Under the pieces are notes generated by a model. That model ran no database searches. It saw only the letters and a list, made by a program, of their open reading frames with translations, and had not been told where the DNA came from. This document shows, one piece after another, positions 8,739 to 16,225 of a DNA stretch of 64,000 nt. Within the stretch, counting starts at the first letter, position 1, and each line of letters opens with the position of its first letter. The DNA lies in NCBI RefSeq assembly GCF_004297125.1, contig NZ_SCVD01000028.1, forward strand, positions 237,000 to 300,999. The letters are read 5' to 3'. This stretch comes from Phenylobacterium sp. Lineage in GTDB: Bacteria; Pseudomonadota; Alphaproteobacteria; Caulobacterales; Caulobacteraceae. Position numbers and translations under genes: made by a program.

Positions 8739-9817
8739 CGCATCGGTTCCGCGCGCGCGGCCTCGTCCAACTGTTGCGCCACCTGCGGGCGCCCGGCGTA
8801 TCGGGCCCGGGCGCTGGCGTAGGCGGCATCGCGTTTCGCAGTATCGCCCAGCACGGCGTAGGCGCGAACCAGCTTCACCCAGCCCTCGGCGTCGTCCGGA
8901 TTGGTCTCCAGCTTGGCGGCCAGGCCGGCGACCATGCCCTGGATCATGGCGAGCTGCTGCGGATCGGTGGCGACCGGGGCGGCCTTGCCCTCGATCTTGG
9001 CGATCGCGCCCTGGACCGCGGCGCGGCGATCCGCGTCCTCGGCGGGCAGGTCGGCCAGCAAGGCCTGGAGATCGGCGGTCGCCTCAGCGGTCCTGCCGGC
9101 GTCGGCCTTGGCCTCGGCCAGGAAGTAGCGGGCGGTGGGACTCTTGGGATCGAGGGCCAGCAGCCTGGTGAAGGCGGCCTGCGCGTCGGCGTCGACCTTG
9201 CCCTGGGCCTCATAGACCTCGGCCTCGCCCAGCATCTGCCAGATATCGGGGCGTTGCGGCGCCAGCGCGGCGGCCCGGCGCAGGGCGCTGACGGCCGCCA
9301 CCGGATTCTGCGACGCGCCCTCGGCCAGGCCCAGCAGGCGGAAGCCCTCGGCCTCGTTGGGCCGCGCGGCGGTCGCCTGGCGCAGCACCGCGGCGATCTC
9401 GGGCGCGGTCAGCGAGGCCAGGTCGGAATTGCGCCATCCGTCCAGCCGCGCCGCGAACGGCTGATCCGCCAGTCCGGGCGAGCCCAGCGTCAGGTAGACG
9501 CCCAGCGCCAGCGCGGGCCCGGCGACGACCGCCAGCAGCACCGCGCGGCGGGCGCGGGGATCGGCGGTCCAGGCCTGGACCGGCGCGTCCGTGGCGGCCA
9601 GCAGGCGCCGCGCGGCCTCGGCATGGGCGGCCTTGCGCTCGGCGTCGCCCATCAGGCCGCGTTCGGCCAGGTCGTCGATCTCGGAGAGCTGTCGGCGATA
9701 GAGGTCGGGTGCGGGATCCGCGGCCTGGGCTTGGGCGGCGGCGCCGGCGGCGCGGAACAGGATCAGACCCGCCGCGGCGGCAGTGAGGACGCCGACCACA
9801 GCCCAGAAGACCAACAT
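8735..9817 (-). CDS. ccmI: Cytochrome c maturation protein CcmI (CycH)
   Basis: A 360-residue apocytochrome c chaperone. Two membrane helices (about 4-25 and 92-112) flank a cytoplasmic loop containing the typical DLYRRQLSEIDDLAERGLM segment. The periplasmic C-terminal part consists of TPR-like helical repeats (from about 140). It is the first gene of the ccmIEFH operon; the region before it holds only 45 bases up to the next gene's stop. The small conserved loop and gene order together make the assignment secure despite weak sequence conservation in this family. Confidence 0.92.
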   Translation of the reverse strand: MLVFWAVVGVLTAAAAGLILFRAAGAAAQAQAADPAPDLYRRQLSEIDDLAERGLMGDAERKAAHAEAARRLLAATDAPVQAWTADPRARRAVLLAVVAGPALALGVYLTLGSPGLADQPFAARLDGWRNSDLASLTAPEIAAVLRQATAARPNEAEGFRLLGLAEGASQNPVAAVSALRRAAALAPQRPDIWQMLGEAEVYEAQGKVDADAQAAFTRLLALDPKSPTARYFLAEAKADAGRTAEATADLQALLADLPAEDADRRAAVQGAIAKIEGKAAPVATDPQQLAMIQGMVAGLAAKLETNPDDAEGWVKLVRAYAVLGDTAKRDAAYASARARYAGRPQVAQQLDEAARAEPMR

Positions 9818-9862
9818 GGCCGCGCGTGTAGCCGAAACCGGCGGACCGCGCGAGTGAGACTC

Positions 9863-11236
9863 TTAGTCCGGGCCGTGGTGCGATTGGTCGGGATGCAGCG
9901 CGGCGTGCGCGCGCCGACGGACCAGGTCGCCCGCCTTGTCGCCGCGGATGAGCTGGTTGAAGTCGGCGGCGTGCGCGAGGAAGGCTGCGGCGATCTGCGC
10001 GTCCTCGACCTCGGCCGTGCGGACCAGGTCGACGACCTCGCCCACATAGTGGTCGAGATATTCGCCCACCTTCTCGACCATCTTGTTGCGCGTGGAGGAG
10101 AAGCCGCCGTAGTTCGCCGCGGAGCGCAGCTCGTCGGAGAACGACAGCAAGGTCGTTGCGCAGTCCACCAGCCGCACCTCGGGCGCTGCGGTCAGGCGCG
10201 GGATCTGGCGGCGGACCCGCTGGTTGCGCGGCGCGAACATGGGCAGGGCTTCGATCACGGCCTTCTCGGCGTCGCGCAGGCGCGCCTCGACGACGCCGGC
10301 CAGGCTGGCCCGCTGCTTATGGACTCGCTGGCCCCAACCGTGGTCACGCTGCAGGTCCACGCAGGTCTCGATCTCCATGATCTGCTGGACGATTAGCTCG
10401 GCCTGCTTGGCCGCGGCCCGGCCCGCCGGCGGCCCGTCGTCGCCCTTCAGGCCGCCGATGCCGCGGAGGGCCTCGTCGATATCGGCCAGCAGGCCTTCGC
10501 CGAAAGCGGCCATCTCGGAGTCCGCCAGGTAACCTTCGGTCGGCTTGTCCATGACCGCCGAGATCACGCGCAGCACCATCCACGGATAGGCCATCTGGGC
10601 GGCCAGCATCTCGAAGAAGCGCGGGCCGGCGTCCTCGGCGACGGTGACCGCGTCCTTGTAGGCCAGGCGCGAGCCCGCGGAGGTCTCGCCGCCGGGGTGG
10701 GCCAGCCATTCGGGCAGCCGCTGGGTGGCGCGGCGCACCACAGGGGCGATGTCGAGGCAGGCGGCCAGTTGCTCGGCCCCGCCCGCCCGGGCCTGGTCGC
10801 AGAGCGCGGCGGCGGTGCGGAACTCCGGGGCCTCGCGGGCGCGTATTCCCGCAGCGGCGGTCGCGGTGATCTGGTTCTCCGCCTCGACCACGAGGTGGAT
10901 GGGCGTATCCTTGTCGACGGCCTCCCGGACCACGGCGATGGCGTCGATCTCGACGTTGCGCACCCCGCGCCAGAGCAGGCCCAGAACGCGGGAGGGAAAG
11001 GTCAGCCGGTGCGGGTCGTCGCCGCCTCCAAGGCACATCGGGGCGATCGGCTGCAGGATGCTGTTGCGCAGGTTGCGGTCGAAGACCTCCACCTCGACCA
11101 GCCGCTTCACGCCGCCCAGGGCGCTGTGGTCCGCCGTTTCCGCGAGCGCCTGCCGAAGGCTTCCGACGACCCGATCGGGCGCGGATTCCACCAGGGTGCG
11201 TACGATCGCGATCTTGCGCTCGGACAGCGCGGACAT
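9863..11236 (-). CDS. Conserved-type hypothetical protein, 457 residues, mostly helical
   Basis: No family is recognised. The protein has no signal peptide or membrane segment, so it should be cytoplasmic. It is rich in Ala, Arg and acidic residues, with long amphipathic stretches such as residues 285-330. The N-terminal part (ERKIAIVRTLVESAPDRVVGSLRQALAE) looks like a regulatory helical bundle, and the C-terminus ends in a His-rich HPDQSHHGPD. It lies between the FeuPQ-like pair and ccmI on the same strand, 82 bases after the kinase gene start region, and has its own short upstream gap. Codon use matches its neighbours, so it is a genuine gene; function cannot be stated. Confidence 0.72.
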   Translation of the reverse strand: MSALSERKIAIVRTLVESAPDRVVGSLRQALAETADHSALGGVKRLVEVEVFDRNLRNSILQPIAPMCLGGGDDPHRLTFPSRVLGLLWRGVRNVEIDAIAVVREAVDKDTPIHLVVEAENQITATAAAGIRAREAPEFRTAAALCDQARAGGAEQLAACLDIAPVVRRATQRLPEWLAHPGGETSAGSRLAYKDAVTVAEDAGPRFFEMLAAQMAYPWMVLRVISAVMDKPTEGYLADSEMAAFGEGLLADIDEALRGIGGLKGDDGPPAGRAAAKQAELIVQQIMEIETCVDLQRDHGWGQRVHKQRASLAGVVEARLRDAEKAVIEALPMFAPRNQRVRRQIPRLTAAPEVRLVDCATTLLSFSDELRSAANYGGFSSTRNKMVEKVGEYLDHYVGEVVDLVRTAEVEDAQIAAAFLAHAADFNQLIRGDKAGDLVRRRAHAALHPDQSHHGPD

Positions 11237-11318
11237 AGGCCTCTCGACTTCGGCAGAACGCCGTTAGACAGCCAACATGGCTTTCAACGGGTTAAGGCTT
11301 TACGAAGTCTAGGCTTTT

Positions 11319-12710
11319 TCAGGCCTCCGCGCGGGGCAGATCGACCGCGACCAGTAGTCCTCCGAGAGCGGAATCCCCCAGGTTCAGCGAACCTCGGTAG
11401 GCGCGGGCCAGTTCGTCGACGATCGAGAGGCCCAGGCCTGAGCCCGGCGCGTTCTCGTCCAGCCGCGCCCCTCGACGGATCACCTCTTCGCGGCGGTCCT
11501 GCGGCAGGCCGGGCCCATCGTCCTCCACCGTGAGGCGCATGCGTTCGGGCCCCGTCTCGACCGCGCGGACCCGCACCTTGCGGCGGCCGAACTTGCCGGC
11601 GTTCTCCATGGCGTTGCCGGCGATCTCCATGAAGTCCTGGCGCTCGCCCAGGAACCAGAGGTCGTCGGGGGCGTCCCAATCGATCTCTACGCCCTTGCTG
11701 CGGAAAATCCGCTCCAGGGTGCGGGCCAGCTCGTCCAGCACCTCGGCCACGGACGTCCGCTCCCCCTGGCCCTGGCTGCGGGCGGCGGCGCGGGCGCGCC
11801 GCAGGTGGTGGTCCACCTGCTGGCGCATCACCTCCGCCTGGCGGGTGACCACCTCGGCCAGCGGACCGGGGCGCTGGCTCGACTCGGTGATCATCACCGA
11901 GATCGGCGTCTTCAGGGCGTGCGCGAGGTTGCCCACGTGGGTGCGCTGGCGTTCCACGGTCTCCTGGTTGTGGGCGACCAGGGCGTTCAGCTCGTCGGTC
12001 AGCGGGCGGAGCTCGGAGGGATAGTCCGCCTGGAGGCGCTCGGCCTTGCCGCGCCGCACGTCGGCGACCTCCTCGCCGAGGCGGAACAGCGGCTGCAGGC
12101 CCACGCGCACCTGGACCACCACCGCGACGATCAGGCCAAGGCCCAGCAGAGCGAAGGCGATGGCGGTCGTGGTGAAGAAGTTGCGGACCTCGCGGTCGAT
12201 GGGCCGCCGGTCCTCGGCGGCGATGAACACCAGCGGCGCGTCGCGCCCGGGCAGGCTGGTCCAGCGGGCCACCACCCGCAGCCGCTCGCCCGGTTGCACG
12301 CCCGGCGCGTCGAAGGCGATCGGCTTGCGCGGATCGGCCTTCAGCCGGGCCGGGAGGTCGGCCGGAATCTTCAGGGACGAATCCCACAGCGACCGGGATG
12401 GGACCAGGCTCTTCACCCCGCCGCCGTCGAGGGGCTCGGCGATGTCCCAGTAGCGGCCCGAATAGGCGCGCAGCGCCCTTTGGTCGGTCAGCGCAGGGGC
12501 CACCACCTCGCCACTTTCGATGGTCGAGCCCGAGATCAGGTTGTCGATCAGGTCCGAGAGGTTGGCGTCGAACCGGCGCAGGGCCGCCTGCTGGAACAGC
12601 AGCGCCAGGACCACCGCGGCGATCACCAGGGCCGCGAAGCTCCAGCCGACGGCGAGGATCGCCAGGCGGCGCGCAAGCGAGGGACGCGTCAGGCCCCCGG
12701 GCAGCTTCAC
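11319..12710 (-). CDS. PhoQ/FeuQ-like sensor histidine kinase
   Basis: A 463-residue inner-membrane kinase. Membrane segments lie at about 18-40 and 180-202, enclosing a periplasmic sensor of about 140 residues. The phosphoacceptor helix carries LAHALKTPI (His264), the HALKTP form typical of PhoQ and FeuQ kinases. The ATPase domain has VEDDGPGLPQ and GSGLGLSIV. The GTG start at 12710 overlaps the regulator stop as GTGA; the frame remains open to 13016, but that stretch is regulator sequence. It forms an operon with the regulator and the PepSY-like protein. The location just upstream of ccmI resembles rhizobial feuPQ from memory, so a role in envelope or osmotic homeostasis is inferred. Confidence 0.88.
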   Translation of the reverse strand: MKLPGGLTRPSLARRLAILAVGWSFAALVIAAVVLALLFQQAALRRFDANLSDLIDNLISGSTIESGEVVAPALTDQRALRAYSGRYWDIAEPLDGGGVKSLVPSRSLWDSSLKIPADLPARLKADPRKPIAFDAPGVQPGERLRVVARWTSLPGRDAPLVFIAAEDRRPIDREVRNFFTTTAIAFALLGLGLIVAVVVQVRVGLQPLFRLGEEVADVRRGKAERLQADYPSELRPLTDELNALVAHNQETVERQRTHVGNLAHALKTPISVMITESSQRPGPLAEVVTRQAEVMRQQVDHHLRRARAAARSQGQGERTSVAEVLDELARTLERIFRSKGVEIDWDAPDDLWFLGERQDFMEIAGNAMENAGKFGRRKVRVRAVETGPERMRLTVEDDGPGLPQDRREEVIRRGARLDENAPGSGLGLSIVDELARAYRGSLNLGDSALGGLLVAVDLPRAEA

Positions 12711-13399
12711 GTGTTGGCGCTCTCCGCGTCCGCCTCGTCCGCCGGGCAGATGAGGCGGTAGCCGAGGCCTCGGACGGTCTCGATGCGGTCGGAGCCGATC
12801 TTCTTGCGGACCCGGCCGATGAACACCTCGATGGTGTTGGAGTCGCGGTCGAAGTCCTGGTCGTACAGGTGCTCGACCAGCTCGGTGCGGCTGATCACCC
12901 GGCCCTGGTGCATCATCAGATAATGCAGCAGGCGGTATTCCAGCGAGGTGAGCCGCAAGGGCTCGCCGTTGACGCTGGCGCGGGCGGCCCGAGGGTCCAG
13001 CCGCAGGCCGCCGCAAGCCAGGCTGGGGCTGGCGTGGCCGGCTGTGCGGCGCAGCAGGGCGCGCAGGCGGGCCAGCAGCTCCTCGGTGTGGAACGGCTTC
13101 GTCAGGTAGTCGTCGGCGCCGGCGTCGAACCCGGCGACCTTTTCGCTCCAGGCGCCACGGGCGGTGAGGATCAGAACCGGCGTGGCCATGTTCTCGCGCC
13201 GCCAGCGCTCCAGCACCGAGACCCCATCCACCTTCGGCAGGCCCAGATCGAGAATGACGGCGTCATAGGGCTCGGTCTCGCCCAGGAACTGGGCTTCCTC
13301 ACCGTCGGGGGCGTGATCGACCGCATAGCCGGCGTCGGCCAGCGCCAGCTTCAACTGGCGCGACAGGTCCGGATCGTCTTCAACAAGCAGGATGCGCAC
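12707..13399 (-). CDS. PhoP/FeuP-like OmpR-family response regulator
   Basis: A 230-residue regulator. The receiver has E7-D8-D9, the phosphoacceptor Asp51 in AVILDLGLPKVDG, and Lys in YLTKPFHTEELLARL. The winged-helix domain contains LTSLEYRLLHYLM and DRDSNTIEVFIGRVRKKI, the wording typical of PhoP and FeuP. The start ATG lies 35 bases after the pepSY-like gene. A direct repeat of PhoP-box form lies before that first gene (see 13774-13791), suggesting autoregulation. Confidence 0.9.
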   Translation of the reverse strand: MRILLVEDDPDLSRQLKLALADAGYAVDHAPDGEEAQFLGETEPYDAVILDLGLPKVDGVSVLERWRRENMATPVLILTARGAWSEKVAGFDAGADDYLTKPFHTEELLARLRALLRRTAGHASPSLACGGLRLDPRAARASVNGEPLRLTSLEYRLLHYLMMHQGRVISRTELVEHLYDQDFDRDSNTIEVFIGRVRKKIGSDRIETVRGLGYRLICPADEADAESANT

Positions 13400-13434
13400 G
13401 TCCGCGTCCCTTCTTTCTCAATGATTCAAAGAGC

Positions 13435-13749
13435 TCAGCCGCCCTGGCGACCGATGACCTGACCCGACTCGGCGTCCACGACGAAGACCACCACGCGGCC
13501 ATTCTCCATCTGCCATTGGACGTAATAGGCGGGCCTTCCGCCTGCGTCGCCCATGGTGCTGTTGAGGTGGCGACCGGGATAGCGGGACGCAAGCATGCTC
13601 AGAACGCGCGACAGCGGCACCTGGCGCCGCGCCTGGTCCTGGCCGCCGCCGCCGCCCACCAGCACCATGCGGCCATGATCCAGCGCCTGCGCCGCGACGG
13701 GGGTCGTGGCGGCCGCGAGCAGGACGGCGAGGGCGAAAAGGCGTTTCAT
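13435..13749 (-). CDS. Small exported PepSY-like protein
   Basis: A 104-residue protein with a signal peptide (1-21, ending VAAQA) followed by one PepSY-like fold: a helix LSRVLSMLASRYPG, then strands AYYVQWQMENGRVVVFVVDAESGQVIG. Such small periplasmic proteins often lead PhoPQ-like operons and may modulate the sensor kinase. S. meliloti FeuN, a periplasmic inhibitor of FeuQ, would be a functional parallel, but homology is not claimed. It is the first gene of the three-gene operon with the regulator and kinase. Confidence 0.8.
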   Translation of the reverse strand: MKRLFALAVLLAAATTPVAAQALDHGRMVLVGGGGGQDQARRQVPLSRVLSMLASRYPGRHLNSTMGDAGGRPAYYVQWQMENGRVVVFVVDAESGQVIGRQGG

Positions 13750-13773
13750 GCAACCCGTCCTACGCGCATGCGA

Positions 13774-13791
13774 CTGAACCCGGCCTGAACA
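13774..13791 (-). promoter_or_regulatory. Candidate PhoP-type direct-repeat operator
   Basis: Read on the minus strand the site is TGTTCA, five bases, GGTTCA. This matches the spacing and outline of the PhoP box (two hexamers GGTTTA/TGTTTA with a 5-base gap), with C in place of one T in each half. It lies 24 bases before the start of the pepSY-regulator-kinase operon. Direct autoregulation by the operon's own PhoP/FeuP-like regulator is the simplest reading, but binding is not shown. Confidence 0.5.
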
Positions 13792-13812
13792 CAGGCATCA
13801 GGCTTCCTTAGC

Positions 13813-14760
13813 TTAACCGCGCCGCTTCGGCGAATAGGGCCGCTTGGACTTCTGCTCTTCCGCGAAGGCTTCGAGGGCCGGATCCGCTCCCTCCGGCAGC
13901 GTCACGACGAGACGGGCGAACAGGTCGCCGCGGTGGCCGCGGGCGTCGGCCAAGCCCCGGCCCTTCAGCCGCAGGCGCGTGCCGGTGTTGGAACCCTTGG
14001 GCACGCTGACGTTCACGGGACCGTCGGGCGTGGCCGCCTCGACCTTCCCGCCCAGGACGGCGTCGTAGAAGGTCACCGGCAGGTCCATGACCAGGCTGTC
14101 GCCCTCGCGGCGGAACACCGGGTGGGGCTTGAGGGCGATCTCGATGAAGGCGTCGCCGGGGCCGGAGCGGCCGGGCGCCCCCTGCCCCTTGAGGCGCAGG
14201 GTCTGGCCGTCCTGCGCACCCTTGGGGATCGTCACGTCGATCGTGCGGCCGTCCGAGAAGGCGATGCGCTGCTTGCCGCCGCGGATCGCGTCCACCAGGT
14301 CGATCTCGAGCTTGGCCCGAGTGTCGGCGCCGCGCTGGGAGAAGCCGCCGAAGCCGCCGCCCATGCCGCCGGCGCGGCCGCCACGCCCGCCGCCGAACAT
14401 CTCGCCCAGGATGTCGCCGAGGTCCGCGCCCTCGAACGTCTCGGTCCGGAAGCCGCCGCGCGCATCGCGTTGGCCAAAGCCGCCGCCGGGTCCCTGGCCC
14501 CACGGACCGCCGCCGGGAAAGCCCTGCGCGGTCTCGCGGCCGTCATTGTCGATCAGGCCGGCGTCGAACTTCTTGCGCTTGTCGGCGTCGCCCACGATGT
14601 CGAAGGCGGCGCTCACCTTCTTGAACCGCTCCTCGGCGGCGGCGTTGCCGGGATTGGTGTCCGGATGGTTCTCTTTGGCGAGCTTGCGGAACGCCTTGCG
14701 GATCTCGTCCGAAGTCGCTGTCCGGGAAACGCCCAGCTCCTGGTAGGGGTCGCGCGCCAA
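13813..14760 (-). CDS. DnaJ-class co-chaperone, CbpA-like without zinc finger
   Basis: A 315-residue J-domain protein that would stimulate DnaK. The J domain (1-70) carries the essential HPD tripeptide in KENHPDTNPG. A Gly/Phe-rich linker runs from about 80 to 135, followed by two C-terminal substrate-binding domains. The cysteine-rich zinc finger of DnaJ is missing, as in CbpA. The start is a TTG at 14760; MARDPYQELGV is the expected family N-terminus and no in-frame ATG lies upstream. Two palindromes precede the gene (14820-14857). The canonical dnaJ must be elsewhere. Confidence 0.9.
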   Translation of the reverse strand: MARDPYQELGVSRTATSDEIRKAFRKLAKENHPDTNPGNAAAEERFKKVSAAFDIVGDADKRKKFDAGLIDNDGRETAQGFPGGGPWGQGPGGGFGQRDARGGFRTETFEGADLGDILGEMFGGGRGGRAGGMGGGFGGFSQRGADTRAKLEIDLVDAIRGGKQRIAFSDGRTIDVTIPKGAQDGQTLRLKGQGAPGRSGPGDAFIEIALKPHPVFRREGDSLVMDLPVTFYDAVLGGKVEAATPDGPVNVSVPKGSNTGTRLRLKGRGLADARGHRGDLFARLVVTLPEGADPALEAFAEEQKSKRPYSPKRRG

Positions 14761-14819
14761 GCTCGTCAGAATCCTCGAAAAACCATGACCAGGGTGTGAG
14801 TACTAGATTGGACTGCGGA

Positions 14820-14857
14820 TTGCGTCACGCAACCCCGGATGTGGCAAAATTGCCACA
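14820..14857. promoter_or_regulatory. Pair of palindromes upstream of the DnaJ-like gene
   Basis: A perfect 13-base palindrome TTGCGTCACGCAA (14820-14832) is followed 7 bases later by an 18-base inverted repeat with arms TGTGGCAA and TTGCCACA (14840-14857). Flanking bases extend the second into a longer imperfect hairpin (AACCC and GGGTT outside it). They lie 60-97 bases before the co-chaperone start and 14 bases after the glycosyltransferase stop. Reading as operators for the co-chaperone or as a terminator for the glycosyltransferase are both possible. Confidence 0.45.
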
Positions 14858-14870
14858 TGACCGGGTTGGC

Positions 14871-15683
14871 CTACCATTTGTCCGGGAAGGCGTCGGAAAT
14901 GAAGGCGCCGAAGATCAGGCCGGCGAGGCGGGAAGCGTCGTCGTTGTAGCGCTCGTCCAGGCGACGCACTTCCTCTCGCATGGCGTCCAGGTCGCGGTCG
15001 ATGAACATCATACGGCGGAAGGCGCCGATCACTTCGGCGCGGGTGTCCCAGGACTGTTTCTGGATCGCCGATTGCGCAGAGTCCCAGCTGAGGGTCGTCA
15101 GGAACGGAAAGCAGGTCTTGGCGACGAGCCGGTCGCCGTTCACAAGCCGGCGGAGCAGGAGGTCGTAGGGCAGGTCCAAGACCTCGCTCGCGTCCAGGGC
15201 GGCCAGTACCTTCGCCTTGGACCGGCCTTGCACCAGATAGGCGCTGGCGGCGGCGAATCCCTTGCGGGCGAGGTCCTGAAGCAGGAACTGGCCGGACGCC
15301 CTCAGGCGGCCGTATTGCTTGGCGCACGACAGCATGGTGGAAGCGTCGAGGAACGTCTGATCGGTGAACAGCAGGTCCCAATCCGGGGCGGCTTCGATCA
15401 GTTGCTCCAGTACGGTGAAGGTCCGCTTCGAAAAGTGCGTGTCGTCCTCGGCGATGAAGACGGTCTCAAGGTCGTCGGCGGTCGCGGCGACCGCGGTGCG
15501 ATGGCTGAGGAAGCAGCCCTTCTCCGGCCCACTGATGGAGCCGGGCCGGTCGGCGACATCCTCCGGCCCGAGCGCTGGGATGCGGATCAGTTCCCAATGC
15601 GCCGGCGCGCTCGCCCGGAAGCTGGCCTCCAGATTGGCCCGTCGCTCGGCGGCGCTGTCCAGATTGATGTAGAAGCACCTCAA
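14871..15683 (-). CDS. Glycosyltransferase family 25 (LPS type)
   Basis: A 270-residue cytoplasmic transferase, probably adding a sugar to lipopolysaccharide or another surface glycan. It opens with the GT25 pattern CFYINLDSAAERRANLE, has GCFLSHRTAV, and then the metal and sugar-nucleotide motif FIAEDDTHF (an EDD form of DxD). The start is a TTG at 15683 overlapping the stop of the upstream YcgN-family gene as TTGA; the conserved first strand begins immediately, so a later start is unlikely. Sugar and acceptor cannot be read from the sequence. Confidence 0.85.
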   Translation of the reverse strand: MRCFYINLDSAAERRANLEASFRASAPAHWELIRIPALGPEDVADRPGSISGPEKGCFLSHRTAVAATADDLETVFIAEDDTHFSKRTFTVLEQLIEAAPDWDLLFTDQTFLDASTMLSCAKQYGRLRASGQFLLQDLARKGFAAASAYLVQGRSKAKVLAALDASEVLDLPYDLLLRRLVNGDRLVAKTCFPFLTTLSWDSAQSAIQKQSWDTRAEVIGAFRRMMFIDRDLDAMREEVRRLDERYNDDASRLAGLIFGAFISDAFPDKW

Positions 15684-16144
15684 ATCTCGCCGCGCTCCAC
15701 CATCAGGTCCCAGGCGGCGAAGTCGAGCGCGTCCTCCGGATCCTTCAGCACGGCCTCGCTGATCGTCTGGCCGCGGACCGAGATGCCGGCGCGGTGGACG
15801 CTTTCCGGATCGCCGGAGATCAACGGGTGCCAGTCCGCCAGGTCGCGGCCTTCGTGGAGCCGGCGATAGGCGCAGCTAAGCGGCATCCATTCCAGCGCCT
15901 CGATGTTGTGCGGCGTCAGCTTGATGCAGTCGGGCACGTGCTTGTGGCGCTGGGCGTAGTCCGAGCAGCGGCAGGCGGCGGAATCGAACAGCTTGCAATG
16001 GACCCGCGTGGGGATAACCTCGCCGGTGTTCTCGTCCTCGAAGCGCACCAGGCAGCAGAGCCCGCAGCCGTCGCAGAGGCTTTCCCACTCGGCGACGGTC
16101 ATCTGCTCAAGGGTCTTGCGGCGCCAGAAGGGTTCGCCCGTCAT
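15680..16144 (-). CDS. YcgN/UPF0260-family cysteine-cluster protein
   Basis: A 154-residue cytoplasmic protein of unknown function belonging to the widespread YcgN (UPF0260, CxxCxxCC zinc/iron cluster) family. The signature is LCDGCGLCCLVRFED near residues 24-38, with further cysteines in RVHCKLFDSAACRCSDY and DCIKLTP. The ATG at 16144 gives the standard N-terminus PFWRRKTLEQM. It diverges from uup with 81 bases between starts and shares a 4-base overlap with the glycosyltransferase downstream. Confidence 0.92.
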   Translation of the reverse strand: MTGEPFWRRKTLEQMTVAEWESLCDGCGLCCLVRFEDENTGEVIPTRVHCKLFDSAACRCSDYAQRHKHVPDCIKLTPHNIEALEWMPLSCAYRRLHEGRDLADWHPLISGDPESVHRAGISVRGQTISEAVLKDPEDALDFAAWDLMVERGEI

Positions 16145-16225
16145 CGCGCCGATGTAGTCCTGCGCGGCCCGTGACAGAAGCGCGAACTTGCGTCGCAGCC
16201 GGGACGCTCTATGTGGAGCGCCTCC

